Part shown: positions 30,097-37,501 of the stretch, one piece after another | Position numbering within the stretch: position 1 is the first letter of the stretch | Layout: every line of letters starts with the position of its first letter | Source of the DNA: Pontibaca methylaminivorans | GTDB taxonomy: Bacteria > Pseudomonadota > Alphaproteobacteria > Rhodobacterales > Rhodobacteraceae | Assembly (NCBI RefSeq): GCF_900156525.1 | Contig: NZ_FTPS01000003.1 | Location: forward strand, 1-64,000 | Length of the DNA: 64,000 nucleotides | Reading direction: 5' to 3' | Program-made: the position numbers and the translations under genes | Notes under the pieces: model-generated | What the model was told of the DNA's origin: nothing | What the model saw: only the letters and a program-made list of their open reading frames with translations | Database searches by the model: none

Positions 30097-30216
30097 GCCG
30101 GAAAATGCGGCCTCGCGTCAGGTTTCTGCTGCCGTCCGCCTTCGGGCCCGCCGTCGGCAGGCCCGGCGCGTTTTCCGTCCGGTCGGGAGGCGCGGCCCGG
30201 CGGGCGCGCGCTCCCA

Positions 30217-30438
30217 TCAAATGTCGGCGAACTGCGGCGGAGTGATCACGTCGCTTTGGGGCGGCTGGCGCTGCGCGGTCGAGGCGGCCGGCTGACCGGG
30301 GCTGTGCATGGATTGCTGCGCATCCTGCGCCGTTCCGGTCAGGGCACTTCCCGCTTTCTGCAGGTCGCGGCCCGCCCCCTTGGTTGTTTCGCAGGCGGTG
30401 AGCGCCAGCAGGGCGGTTACTGCAAGTAAAACGCGCAT
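30217..30438 (-). CDS. Small lipoprotein, entericidin-like with C-terminal extension
   Basis: 73 aa. A lipoprotein signal peptide with lipobox LTAC (Cys16) is followed by ETTKGAGRDLQKAG, close to the entericidin motif CxTxxGxGxDxxxxG. The C-terminal half is Gln/Pro-rich and unlike classical entericidins, which end soon after the motif. SD is AAGGAGACAAG. Downstream partner of a shorter entericidin-type gene on the same strand. Confidence 0.75.
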   Translation of the reverse strand: MRVLLAVTALLALTACETTKGAGRDLQKAGSALTGTAQDAQQSMHSPGQPAASTAQRQPPQSDVITPPQFADI

Positions 30439-30604
30439 TCGACTTGTCTCCTTGGTAAACGGACAGGATCAGTAAGACCGTATCGCACCCGGAGGCAAGC
30501 CGTTTGCACCGCGCCCCTGCCCAGGCGGGATGCCATGGGCGAGAGGCCGCGCGTTGCCATCCGCGGGGCCGGATGATCCGGCCCCCGGACGGCCGATGGT
30601 CACG

Positions 30605-30751
30605 TCAGGACGCTTCTTCGGCTTCCTGCGAAATGCCCGAGCCGAGGGTTTCGACATCCTCGCCAAAGCCCTTGGTGGTTTCGCATGCAGCCAGGGCAAA
30701 CAGCGCCACGCAGAGCAGGGACAGGGCCGGCAGTGAAAGACGTGTGGTCAT
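30605..30751 (-). CDS. ecnB: Entericidin A/B family lipoprotein
   Basis: 48 aa from the ATG at 30751, nine bases after GGAGG. The signal peptide ends with the lipobox LAAC, then ETTKGFGEDVETLGSGI and an acidic tail. Length and motif are those of EcnA/EcnB, small envelope lipoproteins induced in stationary phase or stress. A perfect EcfG-type promoter (GGAACC-N16-CGTT) lies 32-57 bases upstream, matching general-stress control. Which of A or B it equals cannot be told. Confidence 0.85.
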   Translation of the reverse strand: MTTRLSLPALSLLCVALFALAACETTKGFGEDVETLGSGISQEAEEAS

Positions 30752-30782
30752 GATCGAACCTCCAGTTGAAAAGCGATAAGGC

Positions 30783-30808
30783 AACGCGCGACCCGGCCCT
30801 TCGGTTCC
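30783..30808 (-). promoter_or_regulatory. EcfG-type general-stress promoter before entericidin
   Basis: Minus strand: GGAACC (30808-30803), 16 bases, CGTT (30786-30783), an exact match to the alphaproteobacterial EcfG consensus GGAACC-N16-CGTT. Expected start is about 20-25 bases before the entericidin ATG at 30751, with the ribosome binding site inside. Confidence 0.6.
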
Positions 30809-31369
30809 GCGAGGGCGGGGCGGGGACTGATTCGTGCAGCTTGTTGCGCCGGTTGCCGGTGGAGAGCGCCGCCGCTCCGGTTGCGGCGGAGCTTGGTTCG
30901 GGGCTCGCCGGTCGGGCTGGCGTGGGAGTGCTGTGGGGCACCGGGATTGCCTTCGCCGATTAACGCGGCGCCGGATTGCGCTGTGTCGGCCGCGTTACAG
31001 CGGTGGTGGCACCGCCTGCCGGCAAGGATTGCATTGCACCGGCTTCGCCGCGCCGCTGCGCTGACTGCGTTGCACTGCCGTCCCTAGCTTGATCCGGTCG
31101 CATTGCGGCCAGTATCCGCGACTGAACGGCGATTCCGTGACAGATCAGATGATCAATCAGGTCGCACTGTGATGGGCGGGTGCGCAAGCATTCGGTTCTT
31201 GCGGCGGCCGCCAGCCGCGAACGGATTGTGCCGCCACGCATGAACACGGATTCTGCCACCTTGGCGATACCCGCTGCGCGGCAGCCCGGTGCAAGAACGG
31301 AGATAAGAACCGGCGCCGGTTGCCTGTCGTCTTGTCGCCCGCCCCGAGGGAGCGGTGAGTGGCCCCTTG
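30809..31369. other. Intergenic region without a supported gene
   Basis: Several short open frames exist on both strands but none has a good ribosome binding site, recognisable domain or consistent codon use. I see no terminator or RNA structure I can name. Confidence 0.5.
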
Positions 31370-31567
31370 CTACACGATCGCCTTGTGATGCCGCGCGACC
31401 GCGATCTTTCGCGGGCCGCGAAGCAGGGACAGCATGACGCTGATGCCGAAGCCGACCCAGAGCCCTGCCGTATAGGACGCAAGCGCCAGCCACATCCCGG
31501 CACCGAACGTGACAGAGAGGATGCAGGCGGCGAAACCGGCAAGAACAGCGACGACAAGATGACTCAT
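31370..31567 (-). CDS. Small two-helix membrane protein
   Basis: 65 aa from the ATG at 31567; GGAGG lies nine bases upstream. Two hydrophobic segments: LVVAVLAGFAACILSVTFGAG and a second around SYTAGLWVGFGISVMLSLL, then a basic tail (RGPRKIAVARHHKAIV). An upstream in-frame extension to 31729 lacks support. Function unknown; similar small proteins occur in related Rhodobacteraceae to my memory. Confidence 0.65.
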   Translation of the reverse strand: MSHLVVAVLAGFAACILSVTFGAGMWLALASYTAGLWVGFGISVMLSLLRGPRKIAVARHHKAIV

Positions 31568-31968
31568 TATATTTTTCCTCCCACTATTGGCATCGCCGCA
31601 GCCGGGCTGTCCTGGACGTGCAGGCGACGTCCGCGCCAGAATGGCGCCCGAGTGTTTACAAAATGTTAAATCGGCAACGACCATCACATTAACCCTGTCT
31701 TTCCGCACAGCGGATCCCTGCATCCTCATCCGCAGGAATTGGGCGAGTCTCGGCCCATCCGCGACGATGACATGCGCCTGATTCCGCCCAGTGACCGGTT
31801 ATCGTGCCGAATCCGGATCAGGTGCCGTCAGAATCAGGAATAGCAACGCAATCTGGCAAGAATTCGGGAAAAGCGGGCCGGATCATGCGGAAATCATGGC
31901 GCAACACGCCCGGATTGTGGCGCTCGCAGGGCTGCCCGCATTGCGGGGAGCGCGCGCAAGAGCCGCGG
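31568..31968. other. Intergenic region without a supported gene
   Basis: Locally AT-richer around 31655-31700 (TTTACAAAATGTTAAAT and CACATTAACC), which may hold the promoter of the small membrane protein at 31370-31567. No gene supported. Confidence 0.45.
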
Positions 31969-32739
31969 TCAGGCGTCCAGAAAGCTGCGGATCACCGCTT
32001 CGAAGGCGCGCGGCTGATCCGCATGCAGCCAGTGACCGGCCTCGTGCAGCCGGACGATGCGGGCGCCGGGAAACAGGCGGCGGATCAGGGGGCGGTGCTC
32101 GGGCAGGATGTAATCCGAATGCTCGCCGGCAATGAACAGCGCCGGCCCGTCCCAATGCGCATCGAGTGCGGGAAAGCCCAGTATCTGCGGCATCGCCGCG
32201 GCCAGCGCATCTAGATTGAAGCGCCAGCGCCGCTCCCGCAGGTCGAGCGACTGGGTAAAGAAGCTCTGCAGCTGGCGCCCGATTCCGGCCTCGGCCAACT
32301 GTGCCGCCGCATCCGTGCGCCGTTCGACCCGGGAAAGATCGACACCCCGCATCGCCTCGATATTGTGGATCTGGCTGTGGCCATAGGCGACCGGGGCGAT
32401 ATCCGCGACGACCAGGCGCCGCAGCAGGTCGGGGCGGGTCAGCGCCAGCATCATGGCAGCCTTGCCGCCCATGGAATGTCCAAGCACATCGGCCCGCCCG
32501 CCCTGGTCCGCACAGCGCAGCGCGATCACCTCGGCCATGTCCGCGGCCATGTCCGCATAGCTGTGATCGTTATGCCATGGGCTGTCGCCGTGATTGCGCA
32601 TGTCGAGCGCGAGAACCTGCCGCCGGTCGGAAAGGCGCCTGGCGATCACACCCCAGTTGCGGGCCGATCCGAACAGGCCGTGGGCGATGACGAGCGGCGC
32701 CCGCTCGGACGGCTCTCCGTGGGTGATGACGTTCAGCAT
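31969..32739 (-). CDS. Alpha/beta hydrolase (YbfF-like esterase)
   Basis: 256 aa from the ATG at 32739 (MLNVITHGEP); 68 upstream codons are rejected. Oxyanion-hole motif IAHGLFGSARNW, nucleophile Ser in DVLGHSMGGKAA, acid Asp likely in AGEHSDYI, catalytic His in EAGHWLHAD. The DMRNHGDSPW segment is typical of YbfF/ABHD11-type esterases. The natural substrate is not known. Confidence 0.9.
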   Translation of the reverse strand: MLNVITHGEPSERAPLVIAHGLFGSARNWGVIARRLSDRRQVLALDMRNHGDSPWHNDHSYADMAADMAEVIALRCADQGGRADVLGHSMGGKAAMMLALTRPDLLRRLVVADIAPVAYGHSQIHNIEAMRGVDLSRVERRTDAAAQLAEAGIGRQLQSFFTQSLDLRERRWRFNLDALAAAMPQILGFPALDAHWDGPALFIAGEHSDYILPEHRPLIRRLFPGARIVRLHEAGHWLHADQPRAFEAVIRSFLDA

Positions 32740-32928
32740 GCAACCTCCGATCCGGGAAGGGCCTCCGCCGCCGTTCCCACCGCCGTTCCGCCGGCGCGCC
32801 GCTGTCATGTTCCACGCGGCCGCGGCGCGCGCAAATCCCTTTACCGCCGGGGATATTCTCTGTAGGTCATCGGTCGGCCCGGCCCGGCGGAACCCGACCG
32901 CCCGCGAACCGGTCCGGCACCGGCCTGC

Positions 32929-33005
32929 GGCCCCGTAGCTCAACGGGATAGAGCAAGCGCCTTCTAAGCGCTAGGTTGGGGGTTCGAGTCCTCCCGGGGT
33001 CGCCA
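32929..33005 (+). tRNA. tRNA-Arg (anticodon UCU)
   Basis: A full cloverleaf: acceptor GGCCCCG with CGGGGTC (one G-U pair), D-arm GCTC/GAGC, anticodon stem AGCGC/GCGCT with loop CTTCTAA (anticodon UCU, reading AGA/AGG), T-arm GGGGG-TTCGAGT-CCTCC, discriminator G and an encoded CCA at 33003-33005. Confidence 0.97.
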
Positions 33006-33107
33006 TCGCTCCATTTTTCATGATTTCACGGCACGTGGCTCTGTCCGGGATCAAGCTGACGCTCGACCGGATTTACACGGAGATGCGCGGCGGATGCGGA
33101 TCGCAGA

Positions 33108-33353
33108 TCACCTCGCGCTGTCCAGCAGCCGCAACAACTCCCGCTCGATCGTGTCCAGTGCGTCGTGATCGCCGTCGCGCGCGGCCGTGATTGCGGTCTG
33201 CAGCCGCTCCCACGAGGGGTGATCGTCGGCAATCAGGCGTCCGTCCATATGCGCCACGGTCAGCACATGTGAATAGACGACGCGGTAGGCCGGGCGCCGA
33301 ATGGCCCGGTCGCGCATGTCGCAGAGTCGCTTGTAGAGCCGGAGGGTGGTCAT
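33108..33353 (-). CDS. Hypothetical protein, small and helical
   Basis: 81 aa from the ATG at 33353; a GTG six codons upstream (33371) is an alternative. The product is charged and probably all-helical (MTTLRLYKRLCDMRDRA, ending in ERELLRLLDSAR). The third codon position is GC-rich as in neighbours, which favours real coding, but the ribosome binding site is weak. I do not recognise a family. It lies 103 bp downstream of tRNA-Arg. Confidence 0.5.
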   Translation of the reverse strand: MTTLRLYKRLCDMRDRAIRRPAYRVVYSHVLTVAHMDGRLIADDHPSWERLQTAITAARDGDHDALDTIERELLRLLDSAR

Positions 33354-33577
33354 GCGGCGATAGATAGGCACGCCGCGCGCCCCGCCAAGGGTTGCTCCGA
33401 TCGTCAAACCGTTGTGGAGGTGCAGATGGCCGCCAGAAAACACGTGAAGGGGGCATTCAGGAAGCGCCAAAACATCTGATGCGCCCGCTTGTGAGTCCTG
33501 TCCACGGTTTTCTTCTCGGGGCGCAAGACGCTCCGGGCGGGCGAGCGTGGACCGGCACAGCGGCCTGATCTTTGCTG

Positions 33578-33763
33578 TCAGGGCTCTGCTTTCTCGTCAC
33601 CATGGCCAGGCCGGGCCCGATCATCGCTGTCCGCAGCGTCCGGCCGGGCGCAGCCGCGCGATGCCGGCCACTCCTGTGGCTTGTGGCCGGTCCCCTCGTG
33701 CTTGCCCTGACTGTTCTCGCGATCCGGGGTCGTGGCGGGATTGTCCCGTCGTGGATTGGACAT
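33578..33763 (-). CDS. Small hydrophilic protein, possibly stress-induced
   Basis: 61 aa from the ATG at 33763, with AAAAGGTG seven bases before. Composition is Pro/Arg/Asp/Lys-rich with no hydrophobic core (MSNPRRDNPATTPDREN then many charged residues), as in small disordered stress proteins. A GGAAC-N17-GTT promoter candidate sits just upstream (33784-33808), which is the main reason to believe it. No family known. Frames on the opposite strand are also open, so it is a tentative call. Confidence 0.4.
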   Translation of the reverse strand: MSNPRRDNPATTPDRENSQGKHEGTGHKPQEWPASRGCARPDAADSDDRARPGHGDEKAEP

Positions 33764-33783
33764 GTCAGCACCTTTTGGAAGCA

Positions 33784-33808
33784 AACCGGCGACGGTGGCC
33801 GATGTTCC
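33784..33808 (-). promoter_or_regulatory. EcfG-like promoter candidate before the 61-aa protein
   Basis: Minus strand: GGAAC (33808-33804), 17 bases, GTT (33786-33784), the same spacing as the candidate at 14014-14038. The predicted start would leave a 10-15 base leader holding the ribosome binding site. Confidence 0.35.
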
Positions 33809-33977
33809 GAAAGGGAACACTTCCGCGTTCGCCGGACTGAAAACAGTCCGCCCCGCGCAGAGGGGTGGTGATTTGCCCGAACCAGGCATCCTGCAGCTTC
33901 GGAATCAGTTGATTGCGCCGGACAGAAGCGCATCCTGAAATTCTGGCGGCGTTGCCTGTTGGGTGGGGGATATCCCG

Positions 33978-34457
33978 ATGTCTGCATTTCCGAATTTCTC
34001 GACCAAAGCCTCAAAAGTCCGGGTCGTATCGACCGTCATCCTCTTTTTCTGTGCGGCATCTACGATACAGGCCCAGGAGATCACACTGACGGAACGAGCA
34101 GCCGAGGCTTATCAGCTGTGCAGCACGAATTCGCATCTGGACGGGCTTGATTGCAACTGCATCGCGCAAGGGTTCATGGCCTTCGATGCGAAGCAGCCGG
34201 AAAATTCCGTGGTGAATATCTTTGATGAATTCATGCGCACGGACATCACGGAATGCGTTGTACCGGAGAAGATTCGGGCGAAGGCGGTCGGGCGATGCAT
34301 GGAAGCGGTGCCCTATGGGCGGGTGCCAAACAGCCGCAACCTCAGCGAGGAGGAGCTATGTTCATGCATTGGCGACGAGGCGCTGAAAGAGGCACTGGCC
34401 GGCAACCCGGTTGGCGCGGGGCTCTCGAGCGCCGCCATACTGGCCTGTGGCACATGA
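33978..34457 (+). CDS. Secreted Cys-rich protein with two CxC repeats
   Basis: 159 aa from the ATG at 33978, after GTGGGGGA. A signal peptide spans about residues 1-33 (VVSTVILFFCAASTIQAQ). The mature part holds two similar units: Cys...LDCNCIAQGF...ITECV and Cys...LCSCIGDEA...ILACG, so eight or so cysteines in a regular pattern. Its base composition is visibly less GC-rich than flanking genes (runs such as GAAAATTCCGTGGTGAATATC), suggesting transfer. No named family. Confidence 0.75.
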   Translation: MSAFPNFSTKASKVRVVSTVILFFCAASTIQAQEITLTERAAEAYQLCSTNSHLDGLDCNCIAQGFMAFDAKQPENSVVNIFDEFMRTDITECVVPEKIRAKAVGRCMEAVPYGRVPNSRNLSEEELCSCIGDEALKEALAGNPVGAGLSSAAILACGT

Positions 34458-34782
34458 GCGGCAAATAGCATGACCTGAGCCGCGGCGCCGGTCCGCCGCG
34501 AGCGGATGCCCGGCCGGGGGCAGGGGGCTTCATCCTGCCCGCCCGGACGCGGCCTTTAGCCCGGATGTAACCACGCCCGCGCCGTGGACACAGGGATGAG
34601 CACCAGGCTGCAAGGCCCGTCGTTTCCCCGGCCCGGCATCTGAAACCGGTCCGCGTTCATGATGTGAACTTCCTCCGGTCTGTTTCCGCCGCCGGTCTTG
34701 TCGTGTGAGCCGTCATCGCCTGTGCCCCATGTCCACTGCCCGGCTTGTTCAGAAGAATGCGGACTGCTATGGTCATTTTCGC
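34458..34782. other. Intergenic region before the sugE riboswitch
   Basis: No supported gene. It must contain the promoter for the riboswitch-sugE transcript; I could not place it with confidence. Confidence 0.5.
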
Positions 34783-34826
34783 GAGGACGACCTCCCTCTG
34801 CGGGCAGATTGGCCGGGACGACCCGG
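34783..34826 (+). ncRNA. Guanidine-II (mini-ykkC) riboswitch
   Basis: Two stem-loops with identical ACGA tetraloops: GAGG-ACGA-CCTC (34783-34794) and CCGGG-ACGA-CCCGG (34813-34826), 18 bases apart. Paired hairpins with ACGR loops define the mini-ykkC/guanidine-II class, in which the two loops bind guanidinium. The sequence AAGGGAA (ribosome binding site) follows 13 bases later, then the sugE start, so ligand binding likely frees the ribosome binding site. Location and target gene both agree. Confidence 0.9.
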
Positions 34827-34850
34827 TTGACCTGAACGAAGGGAATGGTC

Positions 34851-35165
34851 ATGGCTTGGATTTACTTGGGTTTCGCTGGCCTCCTCGAGATCATCTGGGC
34901 GTTCTATATGAAGAAGTCCGAGGGCTTTTCGTTGATTGCGCCCAGCGTCGTCACGATCGTTACGATGATCGGCAGCTTCGCACTTCTCTCCGCTGCAATG
35001 CGATCCTTGCCGCTAGGCACTGCTTATACCGTCTGGACGGGGATCGGCGCGGTCGGGGCCTTTACGGTAGGCATCGTTGTGCTCGGAGAGGCTGCCAGCC
35101 TGTCGCGCCTTCTCGCCGCCGCGCTCATTGTGAGCGGGATCGTGATCATGAAGCTTTCCAGCTGA
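34851..35165 (+). CDS. sugE: SMR-family guanidinium exporter (SugE/Gdx)
   Basis: 104 aa from the ATG at 34851 (MAWIYLGFAGLLEIIW); an ATG two codons upstream is possible. Four membrane helices fill the protein. The central membrane Glu that couples protons and guanidinium is in LLEIIWA. SugE/Gdx proteins exchange guanidinium for protons, and the upstream guanidine-II riboswitch makes this, and not drug export, the most likely role. It lies in the accessory stretch between tRNA-Arg and accA. Confidence 0.95.
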   Translation: MAWIYLGFAGLLEIIWAFYMKKSEGFSLIAPSVVTIVTMIGSFALLSAAMRSLPLGTAYTVWTGIGAVGAFTVGIVVLGEAASLSRLLAAALIVSGIVIMKLSS

Positions 35166-35398
35166 CAATGAAGACTATTTGCCCGATGTCATCCTCTGGA
35201 CGGGCGTGTCCGCCGCGGCGGGTGACCGCGTGGTTCGCCATTATATTGGGAACGATGCGGGCGAGATATTCCACCTTTCGGAGAAGCTGAATTTACCCCC
35301 TTCTCGGGGTCGCCAAGGCGGGCAGGGCGCGGGGTCGCGATATTATCCGTGCGCCGGGTTTCCGCCCGGCGGAGCAGGTGGGGCCGGGGGTGCGAGGC

Positions 35399-36361
35399 TC
35401 AGGCGGCGAGCGTCGCGGCTCCCATGTCGAGGTATTTGCGGCGCCGCTGTTTCATGAGCGCGGTGCCCTTGTGGTCCGCGAGGTCGCCGAGCATCTCGGC
35501 GATGACCGTGCCGACGGCGTCGATGGCCTCGGTGCCGGCGCGATGGGCCGCGCCGCGCGGCTCCGGGATGATCCGGTCGATCACGCCGAGCTTTTTCAGA
35601 TCCTGGGCGGTCAGGCGCATGGCGGCGGCGGCCTCGCGCATCTTTTCGGCGTCCTTCCACAGGATCGAGGCGCAGCCCTCGGGCGTGATCACCGAATAGA
35701 CCGAATGTTCAAGCATCGCCACGCGGTCCGCGCTCGCCAGCGCCACCGCGCCGCCCGAGCCGCCCTCGCCGATGATCACGCTGACGAGCGGCACCGGGAT
35801 CTGCAGGCAGGTCTCGATCGAGCGTGCGATCGCCTCGGCCTGGCCGCGTTCCTCGGCTCCCTTGCCGGGATAGGCGCCGGGCGTGTCCACGAGGGTGATG
35901 ACGGGAAGGCCGAAGCGCCCGGCCATCTGCATCAGGCGGATCGCCTTGCGGTAACCCTCGGGCCGGGCCATGCCGAAGTTATGTTCGATCCGCGACCGGG
36001 TGTCATGGCCCTTTTCCTGGCCGATCACCATGACCGGGCGGTCGTGGAACCGCGCAAGCCCGCCCATCACCGCGAGATCCTCGGCAAAGTTGCGGTCGCC
36101 CGCGAGCGGCGTGAATTCGTCGAAAAGGCGGTCGATATAAGCGCCGCAATGGGGCCGTTCGGGGTGCCGGGCGACCTGGCATTTCTGCCAGGGCGAAAGG
36201 TTGTCGTAGAGCTCGTCGAGCATCGACGCCGCCTTGGAATCGAGCGCGGCGGCCTCGTCCTCGACATTCATTCCCTCGTTGCGCCGCGCAAGGGCGCGCA
36301 ATTCCTCGGCCTTGCCCTCGATCTCGGCCAGGGGTTTTTCAAAGTCGAGATAATGTGTCAT
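35399..36361 (-). CDS. accA: Acetyl-CoA carboxylase carboxyltransferase, alpha subunit
   Basis: 320 aa from the ATG at 36361 ([11 protein letters not shown]), with GGAG six bases before it. It carries out the carboxyl transfer of fatty acid synthesis together with AccD. The N-terminal coiled region, then [15 protein letters not shown]-like and [19 protein letters not shown] and [12 protein letters not shown] segments are the family pattern. Alone here, as usual in alphaproteobacteria; accD is elsewhere. Confidence 0.96.
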   Translation of the reverse strand: MTHYLDFEKPLAEIEGKAEELRALARRNEGMNVEDEAAALDSKAASMLDELYDNLSPWQKCQVARHPERPHCGAYIDRLFDEFTPLAGDRNFAEDLAVMGGLARFHDRPVMVIGQEKGHDTRSRIEHNFGMARPEGYRKAIRLMQMAGRFGLPVITLVDTPGAYPGKGAEERGQAEAIARSIETCLQIPVPLVSVIIGEGGSGGAVALASADRVAMLEHSVYSVITPEGCASILWKDAEKMREAAAAMRLTAQDLKKLGVIDRIIPEPRGAAHRAGTEAIDAVGTVIAEMLGDLADHKGTALMKQRRRKYLDMGAATLAA

Positions 36362-36491
36362 CAGCCGCTCCATGGTTTGGCGATATATGCCGCGGGGGGG
36401 GCGTCATTGCAATGCTTGCGACCTCGCCCGAGGGCGCGTGGCCACGACGGCGCCCTTGCTTCGGCCTTTGGGACGGCTTGCGCGGGCGGGA

Positions 36492-36527
36492 GCCTTCGGC
36501 GAGGATATTTCCGGCCAGAAGAAGGAG
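36492..36527 (+). repeat. Intergenic repeat, copy C (supplies the dgcA ribosome binding site)
   Basis: GCCTTCGGCGAGGATATTT followed by CCGGCCAGAAGAAGGAG. It differs from copies A and B in lacking the GGGGGC stem and carrying GCCTTCGGCGAG instead, as copy D does. The terminal GAAGGAG is the Shine-Dalgarno of the GTG at 36534. Confidence 0.75.
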
Positions 36528-36533
36528 CGGGTG

Positions 36534-37499
36534 GTGAGGATCGAGGTCGGGTGCGAGGAATTTCCGCTGGCGCAGGCATTCGCCATTTCGCGCGGGGCGC
36601 GCATGACGAGCGAGGTGCTGGTCGCGCGGGTCGCCCAGGCCGGGCTGGAGGGGCGGGGCGAATGCGTGCCCTATGCCCGCTACGGGGAAAGCCCCGGGTC
36701 GGTCGCGGCGCAGATTTCGGCCCTGCCGGAGCGTTTCGGACGGGCCGGTCTCGCGGAGCTTCTGCCGCCGGGGGCCGCGCGCAATGCGCTGGACTGTGCG
36801 CTCTGGGATCTCGAGGCGAAGCGCAGCCGCCGGCGGGTCTGGGAACTGGCCGGGCTGCCGCCGCCGCGCCCGGTGGTCACGGCCTATACGCTGTCGCTCG
36901 ATGCGCCGGAAATGATGCGGGCGCAGGCCGCGCGCCATGCGCACCGGCCGCTGCTCAAGGTCAAGGTCGGCGCGCCCGAGGACATGGCGCGGCTCGAGGC
37001 GGTGCGGGAAGGGGCACCGGCGGCGCGGTTGGTCGTCGATGCGAACGAGGGCTGGAGCGCGGAGGTCTATGCCGATCTTTCGCCCCATCTCGAACGGCTC
37101 GGGGTGTCCGTGGTGGAGCAGCCGCTGCCGGCGGGGGATGACGCGATGCTGGCAGAGATCGCGCGCCCGGTTCCCGTCTGCGCCGATGAAAGCTGCCATG
37201 ACCGGGCGAGCCTCGCCGCCCTGGCCGGGAAATACGACATGGTGAACATCAAGCTCGACAAGGCCGGCGGGCTGACCGAGGCGCTGGCCCTGCGCGATGC
37301 GGCGCGGGCGGCCGGTTTCGGCGTGATGGTCGGCTGCATGGTCGCGACATCGCTGGCCATGGCCCCGGCGGTGCTGGTCGCGCAGGGGGCGGATGTGGTC
37401 GATCTGGACGGGCCGCTTCTGCTGGCGCAGGATCGCGCAGACGGCTTGACATATGACGCGCGGGGCGTGCATCCGCCTGTTCGTGCGCTCTGGGGGTAA
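36534..37499 (+). CDS. dgcA: Dipeptide epimerase / N-acyl amino acid racemase-type enolase (DgcA-like)
   Basis: 321 aa from the GTG at 36534, six bases after AAGGAG; GTG 36531 is the alternative. Enolase superfamily, muconate-cycloisomerase subgroup: the KxK base motif is in LLKVKVGAPED, metal ligands in VVDANEGWS, EQPLP and CADESCHD, and the second Lys in VNIKLDKAGGLTEA. Members epimerise L-Ala-D-Glu to L-Ala-L-Glu in peptidoglycan recycling or racemise N-succinyl/acetyl amino acids. A D-amino-acid transaminase gene follows after two bases. Confidence 0.85.
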   Translation: MRIEVGCEEFPLAQAFAISRGARMTSEVLVARVAQAGLEGRGECVPYARYGESPGSVAAQISALPERFGRAGLAELLPPGAARNALDCALWDLEAKRSRRRVWELAGLPPPRPVVTAYTLSLDAPEMMRAQAARHAHRPLLKVKVGAPEDMARLEAVREGAPAARLVVDANEGWSAEVYADLSPHLERLGVSVVEQPLPAGDDAMLAEIARPVPVCADESCHDRASLAALAGKYDMVNIKLDKAGGLTEALALRDAARAAGFGVMVGCMVATSLAMAPAVLVAQGADVVDLDGPLLLAQDRADGLTYDARGVHPPVRALWG

Positions 37500-37501
37500 A
37501 G

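Noticed and set aside
30094-30216. Hairpin AGGCCG...CGGCCT after lepA as a terminator
   Set aside because: The stem is short and no T-run follows, so it is not supported.
33459-33900. Plus-strand frame with a hydrophobic stretch (LLWLVAGPLVLALTVLAI) opposite the 61-aa protein
   Set aside because: No good start site, and the minus-strand frame has both a ribosome binding site and a promoter-like motif. The call stays weak either way.
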